Positions 47,001-57,600 of a stretch of DNA of 64,000 nucleotides are shown here, piece after piece. The notes under the pieces were generated by a model. That model saw only the letters and a program-made list of their open reading frames with translations, did no database searches and was not told where the DNA came from. How positions within the stretch are numbered: position 1 is the stretch's first letter; each line of letters begins with the position of its first letter. The translations under genes were made by a program, and so were the position numbers. The DNA is from Turritopsis dohrnii (Eukaryota; Cnidaria; Hydrozoa; Anthoathecata; Oceaniidae), in assembly GCA_027922465.2 (NCBI GenBank), contig BQMF02000281.1:248001-312000 (forward strand), written 5' to 3'.

Positions 47001-48068
47001 GATCAGACAAAGAATTCTTTGGTCACCGAATACATGATTTTTATGATGAGAATGTGATTTCTTATGAATAACATTCTTCTCATTATTATTCAGGTAAAAA
47101 ACTTCGCGAAGGAGCATCAAATTTTACCATGAGAAGATTTTATGATTCTGCAAAAGAAGAATTTGAACAGCTGGAAAAACTGAGAGAGGTATGATGTTAG
47201 ATTAACTAACCCTATCACTGGTGAAGACGTTTGTCCTATTGTCTTTGAAAGAGCAACTATGAGTAGTATAGGATTTTAAGGTTGTGTAGTAAGATTACTT
47301 ACACTGCGGATGGACGTCTCTGTCTCTGGTGAATTTATCTCCATGTTGTTATACTATGCAGGCAATCGAAACGAGATTAAGAATAAAACTTCCTGACGAT
47401 TTACCAGCGTCACTGTCGGATGGTATCGTGCTTTGCCACTTAGTCAATCACTTACGTAAAGGAACGATTGCTATTATACATGTGCCCAGTTCTGGTGTTG
47501 TAAGTTCATTTTCATCATAAATATCTTTTTATATAAGAATGTCATAGTTGTTGTTACGGATAACTGATTACGACTCTTTCAGCCGAAACTAACCATGCCC
47601 AAATGTCAGATGAATGTGGATGCATTTTTAGACGCTTCTCGACGGCTTGGTGTTGAAAAGGTGAACATCTTGTTCTTTATTCATTCTGTTCTTTACCTTA
47701 ATCCTAAATATCGAATAAAAGATTTCAGAAAATCTTATGTTGTTGATGTAAGTTCGAATGTCGTCCAGTTGTGGAGTGTTGTTGATGTAAGTTTAGACTC
47801 GTGCTTATTATCAAAATCCAATTTAGACCGCGTTGTTGCCTCATTATTGTTTACTGTTGTTATTGATGAATGCTTTTATGAAGCATGTTGTGATATATGT
47901 TTTTTGATTCCTATATTTGTTCATGAACAGGTTGATTTGTGTTCACCTTCTGATATCCTGGAAGAAAAAAGTCCTGCGAAATTATGCCGATGTGTACATG
48001 CGTTGCTTTTGGCGTTGGGCGCAGTTCCGCCACATATCACGATGGCCAATCCAGTTACTCCTAGATAA
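32065..48068 (+). CDS. LRCH: LRCH family protein (leucine-rich repeats plus calponin-homology domain)
   Basis: LRCH proteins are cortical actin- and septin-associated scaffolds. Nineteen coding exons join in phase to 631 aa: 32065-32203, 32281-32422, 32491-32617, 32696-32801, 33169-33308, 33392-33457, 33682-33743, 33845-33941, 34139-34216, 34292-34434, 35448-35558, 43407-43521, 45336-45368, 46496-46528, 46902-46956, 47094-47188, 47362-47499, 47583-47660, 47931-48068. Residues about 25-240 hold LRRs with repeating LxxLxLSxNxLxxLP (DISRNRFSELP, DLSNNELTNLP, LDLTNNPLSSPP). A polar middle carries PKLPRKP and a Lys/Glu-rich helix (ARKEQLLKNKEEILKSK). The C-terminal CH domain (about 515-631) has LPASLSDGIVLCHLVNHLR and MNVDAFLDASRRLGV, as in vertebrate LRCH1-4. 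Intron 11 is 7.8 kb and full of repeats. Exon 12 needs the second AG of CCAGAG to hold the frame, the weakest join. AATAAA lies at 48459. Confidence 0.9.
35689..36370 (+). repeat. Intron-11 dispersed repeat, copy A
   Basis: Contains ATCTTACTGTCCAAACCTAG, then CATTGGTTCATACAGCC, GGGTGCTAATTA and CGCCATGTGATCACCCGGGT. It ends near 36370 with ATTTTATGTTTGATGTTTCT. The same blocks occur in the same order, reverse-complemented, in copies at 40050-40770 and 41975-42740. Short frames inside share the peptide FILLSKPS between copies, but I see no gene. Confidence 0.75.
38386..38470 (+). repeat. Repeat R2, copy 1
   Basis: GTTAACGTAAGTTTCGTATT, followed by GTGTCAGTTAT and CATAATGCCCTGG. Reverse-complement copies lie at 39246-39332 and 41459-41558. 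Confidence 0.75.
38903..38990 (+). repeat. Intron-11 dispersed repeat, short copy C
   Basis: Carries CAGCTGGTTTTGCAGAAATC, then ATGCCTGCAAGGGCATCTTG and CTGTCCAAACCTAGCAG. It corresponds to one end of the longer copies. Confidence 0.7.
39246..39525 (-). repeat. Repeat R2 copy 2 joined to intron-11 repeat copy D
   Basis: 39246-39332 matches R2 (TGACACAATACGAAACTTAC). 39336-39525 matches the copy A family (ATGCACCAATGAACATTG, CGCTAGGTTTGGACAGTAA, AAGGATTTCTGCAAG). Confidence 0.7.
40050..40770 (-). repeat. Intron-11 dispersed repeat, copy E
   Basis: Runs from a GGAGCTGAAAGGAAGCTAAG block near 40126 to TTCTGCAAAACCAGCTGAAG near 40765. It includes GACGATCACATGGCATGGCG and GACTAGGTTTGGACAGTAAG. 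Same order as copy B. Confidence 0.65.
41320..41410. repeat. AGCTAGGATA minisatellite
   Basis: Irregular tandem copies of TCAGCTAGGAT / AAGCTAGGAT over about 70 bp. Confidence 0.7.
41459..41558 (-). repeat. Repeat R2, copy 3
   Basis: Matches 39246-39332 through TTTAATTACGCATACACCCC and TGACACAATATGAAACTTAC. Confidence 0.75.
41711..41972 (+). mobile_element. MITE with CAGGGGCGTAGC-type end, copy 2
   Basis: Same family as 17828-18056 in the opposite orientation. The right end, ATGTCTTGCTACGCCCCTG, is the reverse complement of CAGGGGCGTAGCAAGACAT. G-runs and C-runs near 41730-41755 form a strong local palindrome (GGGGCTTGAGCCCC). Confidence 0.7.
41975..42740 (-). repeat. Intron-11 dispersed repeat, copy B
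   Basis: Inverted with respect to copy A. Blocks in order: GAAATATCAAACATAAAATG, GTCGAAAAATACCCGG, GATCACATGGCGGAAATT, TTAGCACCCTTGCG, ATGACTAGGTTTGGACAGTA, then three tandem GACGATCGTAAAG units. Copies A and B form an inverted pair about 5.6 kb apart within one intron. Confidence 0.75.
42600..42737. repeat. Tandem repeat (43-51 bp), three copies
   Basis: AAAGACGATCGTAAAG followed by CTTGCTTACGCAGAAATCCA occurs three times. The spacing is 51 then 43 bp, because the first unit carries a longer A-rich end. Confidence 0.9.
43665..43717. repeat. 19-bp AT-rich hairpin in LRCH intron 12
   Basis: AAAAGTAGATAAAAGAAAT (43665-43683) pairs with 43699-43717 with one mismatch across a 15-base loop. No evidence of transcription as a small RNA. 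Confidence 0.7.
45960..46250. other. GC-richer island inside LRCH intron 13
   Basis: This block is visibly richer in G and C than the surrounding intron. It has overlapping open frames on both strands (minus 45982-46203, plus 46010-46237). I recognise no domain. It may be a fragment of a mobile element or a recent insertion. Confidence 0.4.
46277..46385. mobile_element. One-ended relative of the GCGTTTATTA MITE
   Basis: TA followed by CCGCATTTCCTC and boxes such as GAATAAGCGCCCC and GGCGCTTATTAGAG resembles the ends of the 18739-19163 element. No matching right end was found. Confidence 0.45.
46526..46815. repeat. 29-bp minisatellite, ten copies, at an LRCH splice donor
   Basis: Unit TCGGTCAGTATGTTACCCTT followed by TTAAAAGTG, ten head-to-tail copies with only a few substitutions (copies 1, 5, 8 and 9 differ slightly). 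The first unit begins with the last three bases of LRCH exon 14 (TCG). Every unit therefore contains a copy of the exon-intron junction TCG|GTCAGT. The unit also holds the palindromic core TTTTAAAA. Confidence 0.95.
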
Positions 48069-49774
48069 CCAAAATTTCATATTTGCATCTGTAAATTTTG
48101 TTAGCATGTCGTATGGTAGAACGTTTTTTCTTTCCTCTGAAATTGATATTATCATGGTAAAAACCCCTGTTCTTCACTTGTTTTGCTTTTTACCGTAGGC
48201 CCTGTTTACATCAGTTACTGTTGTTGTTGTTTTTTCACGTTTCCCTTGAATATATGTTGTCATTTTTGTATTGATTTAATGATTTTAAATGGAGCATTGG
48301 GATTGGTGGATGTATAGAGTGGGGAACAAATTTTGTTTTTTTTTGCATACACATAAGTTTGAATCATACACATGGCTTTAATCCAAATCACGCCTAATTT
48401 CAATTTACGTCACTTCTGTTGCCTAAATTATTTCTCCTCATTGGATATGTAATTTATTAATAAAGACGTCAGCGCAGAGATAGCACAACGGTCTTCCGAA
48501 GGCTCTTTTTACATTATATATATTTTAGCCGTTTCGTTTCTGTATTTTAAGCACAGTTTAGAAAGAGATATAGTTTCGAACAAAAACTGTTGAGATCTTC
48601 TTTTGTGATAAGTGTGACCATGGACGACGCTATCATTTCGTATTTATACGTAGTGCAACTATTACTGTATATTATCTTAAAATAGAAAAAGAAACTTTTC
48701 TATGATTGATCACATCTGCGTGTTTACCTCAAAGTAATCTGTTTCGACATATCTGCATACTCATATAAATAGTCAGTCTACTTGTCTGTCGTCATCCTTT
48801 ACCCAAAACAAAATAGATGCAAAATAGATAACGGATAATTTCTAAACTTTGATTTTGGAAAGTACAGTTACACCTTTCTATCACACTAATTATAAAATCT
48901 TTTCAGTACGTGAGGACTTCTATGGAAAATTCTTTTCAACTTTTGAACCAATAAAACTCGCTGTTTACACGTTTTGTTAGTAGCAGATCAACTGCGTTAA
49001 TATGTTTTTTTCACATATTATGTTTTACTTCCAGATCAACTGCGTTAATATGTTTTTCACATATTATGTTTTACTTCCAGATCAACTGCGTTAATATGTT
49101 TTTCGCATATTATGTTTTACTTCCAGATCAACTGCGTTAATATGTTTTACTTCATAGAACGCAAGTTTTCTGCAGATTGAAAACATGAAGAGTTTTATCT
49201 CTGTTCAATGGGTAGTAGCCAATAATGTTCAATACATAACATTCAATTCATGTCAGGAGAAATCTTCTTACTTTCAAGCAATTAGCGGCATCCAGAAAAC
49301 ATTCTGTTTTAGATAACAAACAATTTATTTTACTATCACTCATGTGATTGTTATGATGGACAAGTTAGTTTTTAGCTCTACTTTCGTCCTCTTGAATGAA
49401 TACAGGAGACAGGGGGAGGTATCGTACGTTAGAAAGGATAATGATCGTTTAGTGGGTACTTGTCCCGCCCTACCCACGAGAGACGGGAAAGCGGTTCATG
49501 AACGAAGGCTAACTCTGAAAATTTAGCTTGCGTTCCAAGGTATCATTATAAATTCATAATAAATGAAGACTTTCTCGTAAATCTGTATTAGTGAATTAAA
49601 CATTTTTCTAAGTTTGTGTTTTAAAATCAAAATTGAATTTTGAGATTCCATAAAAACGATGAAAAAGTTTATTTTTTTAAAAAGTACCAGCTCCATGTTT
49701 ACGGGTTTGTTCAATGTTTTAGGGTGAACTACTGATCAGACAAAATTAGTAATAATAATAAAAAAAAATTCAAT
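48069..49774. other. Spacer between LRCH and PABIR
   Basis: Holds the LRCH poly(A) signal (AATAAA, 48459-48464), a tandem repeat at 48984-49155 and the presumed PABIR promoter. Open frames here have no support. Confidence 0.4.
48984..49155. repeat. 46-49 bp tandem repeat, about 3.5 copies
   Basis: AGATCAACTGCGTTAATATG starts at 48984, 49033, 49079 and 49125. Each unit ends in TTATGTTTTACTTCCAG. Confidence 0.9.
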
Positions 49775-52700
49775 ATGGCGGACGCGAAGCAAGGAATGGA
49801 AACAGAAGAGGAATCAAAACCTCTTTTGAATGATTTCGAAGGAAGGATTTCGCCACATCCTCATCGACCACGAACCTATTCAGCTGGTCAAATCCAATCA
49901 ATGACCTTAAATGTTGACTGTTGTTCAAGTTCACCATCTCCGGTTAGTGCTTTTATACAGTGTTATTATATTATTTTTGATGATCATCATCGTTTATTAA
50001 TTATGTATCACCTGAAACATTTTTGATGTTTGCATCCAAATGTCCTAGTTAATTTTTTTTCTACCTCGTCCCCCAAGGTGTTTGTTTGTTGTATGAAGGA
50101 AGTATGTCTTTGCTTTGTTTATGTGTTGTTGCTGAATTGAACACATTTTTATTAGTAGAGTTGAATGATGGTGATAACTTACAGTTTTTTAAATAACATT
50201 TTGACAATACCAGGTTTATTGTAATAATACTTTTCATAAAATGTTTGGATAACCAGGTGGAAAAATATCATAAAACTCAAGAAATTCTGCTGTTCCAGAG
50301 CAGAAGCAAAATTTAGCTTTAAATAATACCCACCCCCACCTACCTGGCACTGACTGACCAGTAATTTTCTGATTTACTACAAAGTACTTTTTGTGGAGGA
50401 ATGAGTTAGAAAAATAACTTCTTTTTCCTAACTGGTTTTGTAAGTTCATTTAATGAAACAGGAATTATAGATGATAAATAGACGTTTTGTATATGAAAGC
50501 AGTTTCTTCATCAAAAATCTCTTTTGATAATTTTCATAAAGGGTTACTTTGTTGATATTCAAACACTGGTGAAGGCACACAAATTTCTCTTGTAGGGCAT
50601 CATAACTTACACAAACATTTTATCATGTTGGTAATTGTCATTTATCATTCTATTTCTGCTTTCAGCTCAAAAAACTTTTCCATTATGGTATAAGAGGTAT
50701 ATAATGCGCTTTCTCTTTTTAAGTTATACTTAACCACTCGACAACAGTTTCTCTTACTTTGAGGAACTGATTCTGCCTGCAGGACTATCAGACATGATGT
50801 TCCTCAGGGATCTGTATTAGGACCGTTACTGTTTTTATTATACAATGATGCTATTTAATACAGTGATGCACATCATTTTGCTGATGATACAAATCTTTTA
50901 AACACCAGTGTCTCTTTAAAACAACTGGCCAAACAAATGAATTTGACTTAAGGTACCTTAGTCATTGGCTCAATGCCAACAAAATATCCTTGAATGCTAG
51001 CAAGACTGAATATATCTGTCTTCAGGCATGCTCAAAAGCTGTTTGACTATAATTTCAGGTTATGTATCAATGGAAAAAGGCTTTACCCTAGTTCCTCCAT
51101 CAGAGACCATGGCATCTTACTAGATGCTAACTTAAGCTGAAAGTCTCAGATCAATGATGTTGCAATCAAGCTCAAGAGGGCCAATGGAGCCTTAGCTAAA
51201 CTTTGTCATTTTGTCCCGTCTTCAGTTCCGCTCCTTGTTTATTATGAAATTTTCACTCACACTTGCAGTATCGCTGCCAATTTGGGGTCAGCCAAACTCT
51301 ACTTTTATGGACCGTATATGTGTCCTCCAAAACTGTGCTACCAGGATCATGGCCTTTAAAATGCCTGGCTACTCTGCCAAGAGTCTCTATGCAAAGTTTG
51401 GTGTTCTCCGGTTTTCTGATATGGTTCATTTGCAGAATATTGTTATCCTGCACCAGCTCTAACATAATGAAACGCTTCCCGTACTTCATAGTACTTTTGC
51501 TCTTGATTTCACCCATCCCCATCCTACTCGTGCACGAAGTTCTGGTTTATTGGATTCGCCTACTGTACAATCAACCTGCTTTGGCAAAAATTCTTTGGCA
51601 AAAATTCTGCTTATTGAATTCCATTCAATCTCTCCTGCCTTTCGAACTAACGGAACTAGAGAGAGTTAATGTGACCTTAATAAATATTTCATAATCTCTT
51701 ATTCTGATTGATCTCCTGCATTTCTTAATGAAATTTTATCTTTACTTACATGTTGTCTTGTCCTGTGTGTCATGTGATGTCCCTGTTGTGTCGTGGATCC
51801 GGGAGGCCATTTCCTCGCATTTAGCTTTTGCTATTAGCAATGGTCTCCCTGTAACACCATTTACCTTGTTATTACTATTTATTTGAGTTATTCTTTCTTC
51901 ATTGATTATTTTATTTATTACTATTATTTATTCGTTTTCCTTTAATTTTGTACTTTGGTATTACAGAATAAAGTTACCTTAAGGGAAGAAATTTTCGCAG
52001 AATTTAATTTCGCGGTTGAAATTGTAAAAATGGCCGATTTTCGCGGAATTAAATTTCGCGGTTTTTGATTTTCAAGCAAATGCTTATCAGAAAAAATGCC
52101 TCCTTTTTTGCATTGTGAATCGTTTTTTTCTTTTATTATTTAACATATAAAACTAAAATCGAATTTTTCGCGGAATTTAATTTCGCGATTGAGCAATTTT
52201 GACGTGCTTCGCGGAATTTAATTTCGCGGTTAGGGGCAAAAATCGAGAAATTAAATTCCGCGAAAATTTCTTCCGCAAAAATTTCTTCCCTTAAGGTATC
52301 TTATCTTATCTTATCTTATCTTAAGAAAATGGTTGTATACTTTGTTAACCGGACAGGTCTGTTTATTATCCACATCCAAACATAGGGAGGCCATCTGAAA
52401 TAAGGATGATTAACAGCAAACATTATAAGTTTAAAACTTCTTATAATTGTTTTTCAGTAGTCCAATCTCTTGAAATTAAGAAATCCATTAATGGAAATAA
52501 AATGTGAGTTTGGATTTGTTATTTCTGTGTTAAGAAATTAGGAACACAGATATTAGAAAGGATAATGGTACTACGTGTTTGCAATCAAAACAATCTAAAC
52601 CGTTATTAAGATTATTAATAACTTAATAATGGTACATCGATATCTTCAACACCAATAACGTCAATTACAAATCTTGTCTCCAATGCAAAGTGTGGTCCTA

Positions 52701-55700
52701 AGTCTTGATGAGCTTCAGGAAGTTTAGTACCATTGTCCAACATTACCATCACTTTTGCTTGCGCATTTGTGATATCTGGAGGGCTATTTACATCTATGGT
52801 ATAATGTGCAAAGCCGTTATTGCAGACATCTGTAATCTTTTGGAATGCATGCATTTAAAATTGAAATGATCAAAAATGAAATGTAAAAACTTCTATGAAG
52901 CACTTTTTCATGGAATTATAAAAACACTTGCAAATTATTGTAAATTCTAAATAAACCTTTATAATGGAAAAGACATGACAGTTCTTAATTTACAGTTTTT
53001 TCATTTATTGAAACTGATCAGAGCTTCACTGACATTATCATTATTATAGTTCTTTAGAATGTAGTGTTCTGGGCTTATTAAGCTATGAAATTATGAGATG
53101 TTGAAGAAGAAAAAGAGTGAATTGTGGACTTGTTTTTGTTCGAAACTATAGCTCTTTCTAAACTATGCCTGATTGATTATTTATATCTTGTATTCTGCGT
53201 CTTCCGTTTTTAATTTTAATGGTATTTAGTTTTAGTTTTAATTCTATTGGCATTTGAACACAATTTGTGCTTGCTGCAATTTGTTGTTTCTATTTAATTG
53301 TGAAAAGAGGACACATTACCTCAATCAACACATCGACATAAAAAATTGCCACATAGATGTCGAGTGATTGCTTCATTGTTTGTGCTATTTTTTTTTCTTA
53401 GAAAAGCTTGCAAAACCTTTGAAATGGTTTTTGGTCACCATATTACCAAGCCAGCCACATATAAAGTTTGTGATGTTTAAACATTTATACAGTGTTAGGT
53501 TTACTTATAGTTGATAACCAGATATTTTTACTGGAGTAAGCAAAGCACTTTTTTTACAAATTGTCTTTTTTTTAGTTTTGTTGCTTAAATGAAGGAGTTT
53601 CTTCTGAAAAACCTTCCTTCTTTTATTCCTTTTTATATTCGTTCTTAAGCCTGAACCTGCATGTGTTGTTTTAATAAAAATGGTTGTTACATTAAGCAAT
53701 TCAATCAAGCAATTTTAAACTCAGGTTTAAACAGTTTAGCAGTTTTGAAGTCTGATTTTCTTGTTACATTGTTATTGATTAGTCTTTTTATTATGACCAT
53801 TTTATTGAAGACATTCTTTTCAAATGTTTCGTTCCCTGTTAGGTACTGTTAGTTCCTGTACAGCACTTTGTCTGTACAGACCATTTAGATCTTATTACTA
53901 TCAATATATCACTATATATTCCACTGCCCATTTTTATTGATTGGGCAATCACTTAGAGTGGCCTATCATTTTATCAGCTAAGTACTCTATACTTGCATTG
54001 CTTGAATAGTGGACTAAAGTTACACCATATCACACTCCAATTTAGTGATGGGATAGTGATAAAAAGTGACATATATAAGACTATTGCACTACATATTTCC
54101 GTTGTTTTGATAGTGAACTAAAGTTGCCTTTCATAATTTTTTACGGTTTTGCCTTCTCTGGCCTCCAAAACTGGCGTAAAAAGGGCCTAAAATCTTGTCC
54201 TTCAGCATAAAAAGGCATAAAATATTGCATTTTTTGGCATAAAATCATAAAAAAAAGTTTGTAGCTTATGAGTGGGAGCCCTGCAATAGATCCATGTTTT
54301 TATTAAGATACAATTTTTACAGTTACCCTTCGATTACTGAAATAGATGCCCTAAATGCCCAGTTCATTCAGTTCACATATAAACAGGTGTAGTTTAGAAG
54401 AATACTTGATCGATTTTAATGAGATCATAAGAAAATTTTTTTTCTAAAGATGAATAATTCTTGTTGTTAACACATGTATGACTCTCTTTAATCTGCAAAA
54501 TATTTTGTTTCTGATATGTTTTTATTTATTGCATTTACATTTTTTTTCAACGAAAAAGAAAAACATTTGTTACGTCATTTTATCCATGGTTAAACTCCAC
54601 ATTGGACACTGGACTTCAACCTCCATTCATAGGTTATATTTCTTAATTTTTACTTTTCAATCATTTAGATATCAGTCGGTTCACCTGCTCCAAGAGTAAT
54701 TCAAATTCGAAGGGTATGTATTTACCATTTTCATTCATTCTAAACACTTTCAGTTTGTTTACAAGTTGATGAACACAGTCAAAACAAACAGAATGCAAAG
54801 AGGTTTCGTCAAGCCAAACATCAAGTGTCACCAGACCTCACCAAGCTCAAATGTTGCATTTTGTGCTATGAAAATTTTATGAATAACATGGAAAAGCACT
54901 GACAGCTTTATCTCCATCAATTTGACAGAAGCTGGGAATGCAGTGACGCTAAACTATTTTTTTCGATCTCATAGGTAGCTTTGCTGTGAGCCATACAAAA
55001 TCTTTTATATTTCAGGAAGAATCAGTTGATGAATTGACCAGAGAAGTCGCCAAAGAGAGGTATGAATGTTTGAAATTAACATGTGATGAAACATAAATGT
55101 AAAATGAAATTTTATTGTTATTTATGAACGTAACAATTTGTTATGTTTCAGGGATGTTACCAATGCACTTAATTTAAGTCGAAGTTGGGATGAACTATCA
55201 TGGCTGGGAGATAAGAATTATGCTTTGACCGGTGACTCAAAACGTGACAGCATGGACGAAATAATCTTCAATTCTGTCAATCCTGCCATATCTTCACCTG
55301 TTCGTTTCATTGAGAAAGTAATCTCACAGTACATTTCTTTTCTAAAAATTTCTTGAAAAAGTGTTTTTATGTGTCTTTCCTGCTGTATGGCTAGATGGTT
55401 TTCATCCAGTCAGTTAGTATTCTCTTGTCATTGTCTTGATTAAAGTTAAGAATTCCGTAATACATTGTTTTTGATATGAGAGAGGTTTTATCAAACATGA
55501 TTTTTTGAAATACGAAAAGAAACGAAAAAGATTTGATAGCTAAGCGGAACAGTCAATGTTTTCTCTTGTTACAACAACTTGATTAGATCAGTCCTTTGTG
55601 TTTCAGGTACATTATAATCGTAGTTTGACTCCATCACCCATCACCGTTCCTATCAGTCCAAAACAAAGGACGTTTCGGTAACCCATCATTTTATTTCCAT

Positions 55701-56313
55701 CTACAGCTTATACTTAGGTTGTTTTATTCGAATTTATAAATCATGTTTAGACGCAGTCTGAGTCCGAGCAGCTTAAGACCGAGCCTACTAACTTCCAAAC
55801 GTAAATGTGAGTCTCACATGCGTTCTTTTTTTGTTGCATGTTCACACAAACCTTATTTGATATTTGGTTCATGTTTCATTATTTTCAGTGGATCCCGATG
55901 ACCCTGACTCGTGCGCTTCTCCCGCTAAACGCAGCACGTTATTTTACTCTCCAGCAAGCACGTTGAGCAGCGTGTCGTCGAGCTCATCTCCCGATCATAA
56001 TTCCGACCACCATTCAGATACCAATAGTAATCACCGACTTTCTAATGACGAAGATTCGGGTTCCGAAAACCCTTTCGTTCCGCATCCCATCACTTCCAAT
56101 CCAAACACCCTTGTAAATAACAGCCCATTATCATGTGACACGCGACCTCTGCATTCATTTGCGTTTGTGAAACCTCGTTACGTAGCACCTCAATCACCGC
56201 TTGCAGCTGGTGTCAATAGTGCCAGTCTCCAAACACATTCTCACGAAAGTGCACGAAAGACGTCTTTAACTGGTTGTTCGGCAAATTACACGTTTGCTTC
56301 AGTGAAAGAATGA
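49775..56313 (+). CDS. PABIR1: PABIR/FAM122 family PP2A-B55 inhibitor
   Basis: PABIR (FAM122) proteins bind the B55 subunit of protein phosphatase 2A through a short helical motif and inhibit the holoenzyme, affecting cell-cycle control. Seven coding exons join in phase to 324 aa: 49775-49942, 54669-54713, 55016-55059, 55152-55317, 55607-55677, 55751-55806, 55889-56313 (TGA). Conserved pieces run in the family order. First is an N-terminal RPRTYSAG (the RRSNSAP-type phosphosite). Next is the B55-binding region at about 66-100 (VIQIRREESVDELTREVAKE, then RDVTNALNLSRSWDEL). A Ser-Pro-rich stretch follows (SLTPSPITVPISP, FRRSLSPSSLRPSLLTSKRK), with an acidic/Ser-rich tail. Vertebrate members are about 260-300 aa. 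A further donor 8 nt after the stop (GTAAGT, 56322) and an acceptor at 56413-56414 define a 93-nt 3' UTR intron; AATAAA lies at 56453. PABIR1, 2 and 3 cannot be told apart outside vertebrates. Confidence 0.85.
50750..51970 (+). pseudogene. LINE reverse-transcriptase relic in PABIR intron 1
   Basis: Same-strand sequence encodes broken pieces of a non-LTR reverse transcriptase: VPQGSVLGPLLFLLY near 50790, HFADDTNLL (the YADD-type catalytic box) near 50875, then SHWLNANKISLNASKTEY. The 3' part, near 51320-51460, reads QNCATRIMAFKMPGYSAKSL in another frame. Several stops and shifts mean it is dead. The order of motifs suits a CR1/Jockey-like LINE; the clade is not certain. The TTTCGCGG MITE directly follows. 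Confidence 0.8.
51975..52298. mobile_element. MITE with ACCTTAAGGGAAGAAATTTT ends and TTTCGCGG boxes
   Basis: TACCTTAAGGGAAGAAATTT at the left is mirrored at the right by its reverse complement ending at 52298. TA sits at the edges. Inside are at least six copies of AATTTAATTTCGCGG in both orientations. The design is parallel to the 19704-19932 element but with a different box sequence. Confidence 0.8.
52297..52324. repeat. Simple repeat (TATCT)n
   Basis: Five or so copies of TTATC directly after the MITE right end. Confidence 0.85.
52615..52829 (-). CDS. Possible antisense terminal exon of an unknown gene
   Basis: A minus-strand frame of about 71 codons ends at TAA (52615-52617). It has protein-like composition (HYTIDVNSPPDITN, KVMVMLDNGTKLPEA, LGPHFALETRFVIDV). 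It is preceded by an acceptor-like TTACAG at 52830, so it could be the last exon of a gene on the opposite strand within PABIR intron 1. The frame also stays open to an ATG at 52854. I do not recognise the family and found no upstream exon. It may be a retrocopy or gene fragment. Confidence 0.4.
53133..53168. repeat. 35-bp dispersed motif, inverted relative to 48554-48588
   Basis: TTTTTGTTCGAAACTATAGC, followed by TCTTTCTAAACT, is the reverse complement, with one or two differences, of AGTTTAGAAAGAGATATAGT followed by TTCGAACAAAAAC at 48554-48588. Flanks do not match. Confidence 0.6.
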
Positions 56314-56772
56314 CGGTCAAGGTAAGTTCTCTCCCGATCTTCCTATGAATAAATCTTATATTACCTTCAATTTTGCTTTAAAATTAAATCTCTCTTTTGT
56401 TTTCTGTATTTCAGGTTGACCGATCAGAAAAACATTTTAAAATTCGTTTATGAATAAATCTCTTTTATTTGACAGCAGGATTATCGACTCGTTACAGTTG
56501 GTGTTAAATGTTATCGTTGATGTTGTTTGGATGACGAGCCATACTTAACTGTTTTTCTTTGTGTGAGAGTATTCTGTTTTTTCGTATGGACTAGAATTTG
56601 ACCTATCGTGATTAATCGCTTGAGCACCACACCCATAGGGCAGATTGAAATGATTCAGCCTGCGATGCTAATTTATTACACAAGCGGAATAAATCTCTTT
56701 CAATTGAATAAGCGCGGTTGCAGTCATTCGAGTAATCATGGTATATGAAGTGGACTTTAATCCGATGCGATA

Positions 56773-56952
56773 TGTAGTAGAATATAATGACCCCTTAGAA
56801 TATTTTCACCCCTCTTGGTTTACGCTTATGACCTAACCCTAACCCTTTCTTTTTCTTGTGACTATGCCTAACCCAAACCCTAACCCTAACAAGTCATAAG
56901 CGTAAACCACAGGGGGTGAAAATATTCTAAGGGGTCATTATATTCTACTACA
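56773..56952. mobile_element. 180-bp palindromic element with internal telomeric repeats
   Basis: Arms of about 60 bp (TGTAGTAGAATATAATGACC at the left, its reverse complement ending at 56952) pair almost perfectly. The unpaired centre contains CCTAACCCTAACCC and AAACCCTAACCCTAAC, i.e. TTAGGG-type telomeric repeats. GATA lies on both sides (56769-56772 and 56953-56956) and may be a target duplication. It has no coding capacity. Confidence 0.75.
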
Positions 56953-57600
56953 GATATTTAGAACAGAAGACGGTTCTATCAACTGCGGCTATGTTTTTAG
57001 AAACCTGTCGTAGTCTCCTCGTAATGAGAATTCTGGCGCGCTGTCCATTATTCACGTGACTGTAATTTGATATTTGATCCTTTGTACAAGTTGAATTATG
57101 GCCTCGTTCATATTGAGGCGACCTGTAAATAGATAATTATGTCCTGGCTTGTGCTCAGTTCACTCTTTTAATGAACACAGTAAAGAGAGGACTGGGTACG
57201 AGATTTTGCAACTTGTATTTTTAAATTATTGCATTGTAGCTATAAATAACGAAAGAGCATATTTTACGTAAACCGATGTTACCCGATTGTTTACCCGATT
57301 ATTGTATTTGTTTGTTGTTGTTTTGGTGATAGCGTATAAACATGAAACCTTCTAGGAAAGTAAAGAATTATGAACTAATTCCTTAGGAAAGGTTTTTTTT
57401 TAAAAAATATATTTTAAAATTCCAAGTAGGTTTTTAGACGTAGCAAAGTAAATGAGTATCAAGAGATACCTGCACCACTGCAGTAATATGTTTTGATAAA
57501 TTTATGAGCATGATTATTCATAAAAAAAACTTGTTTTTCTGAAGAACTCGGTTGAAGTTATTTGCAAAGAGCTTTCCAATTACTCACAACTTTTAAGTCA

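Noticed and set aside
52855..56000. Possible extra PABIR exons in the intron and spacer open frames at 53505-53852 and 54478-54699
   Set aside because: The model closes in phase without them and the frames show no family similarity. The real 15-codon exon lies at 54669-54713.
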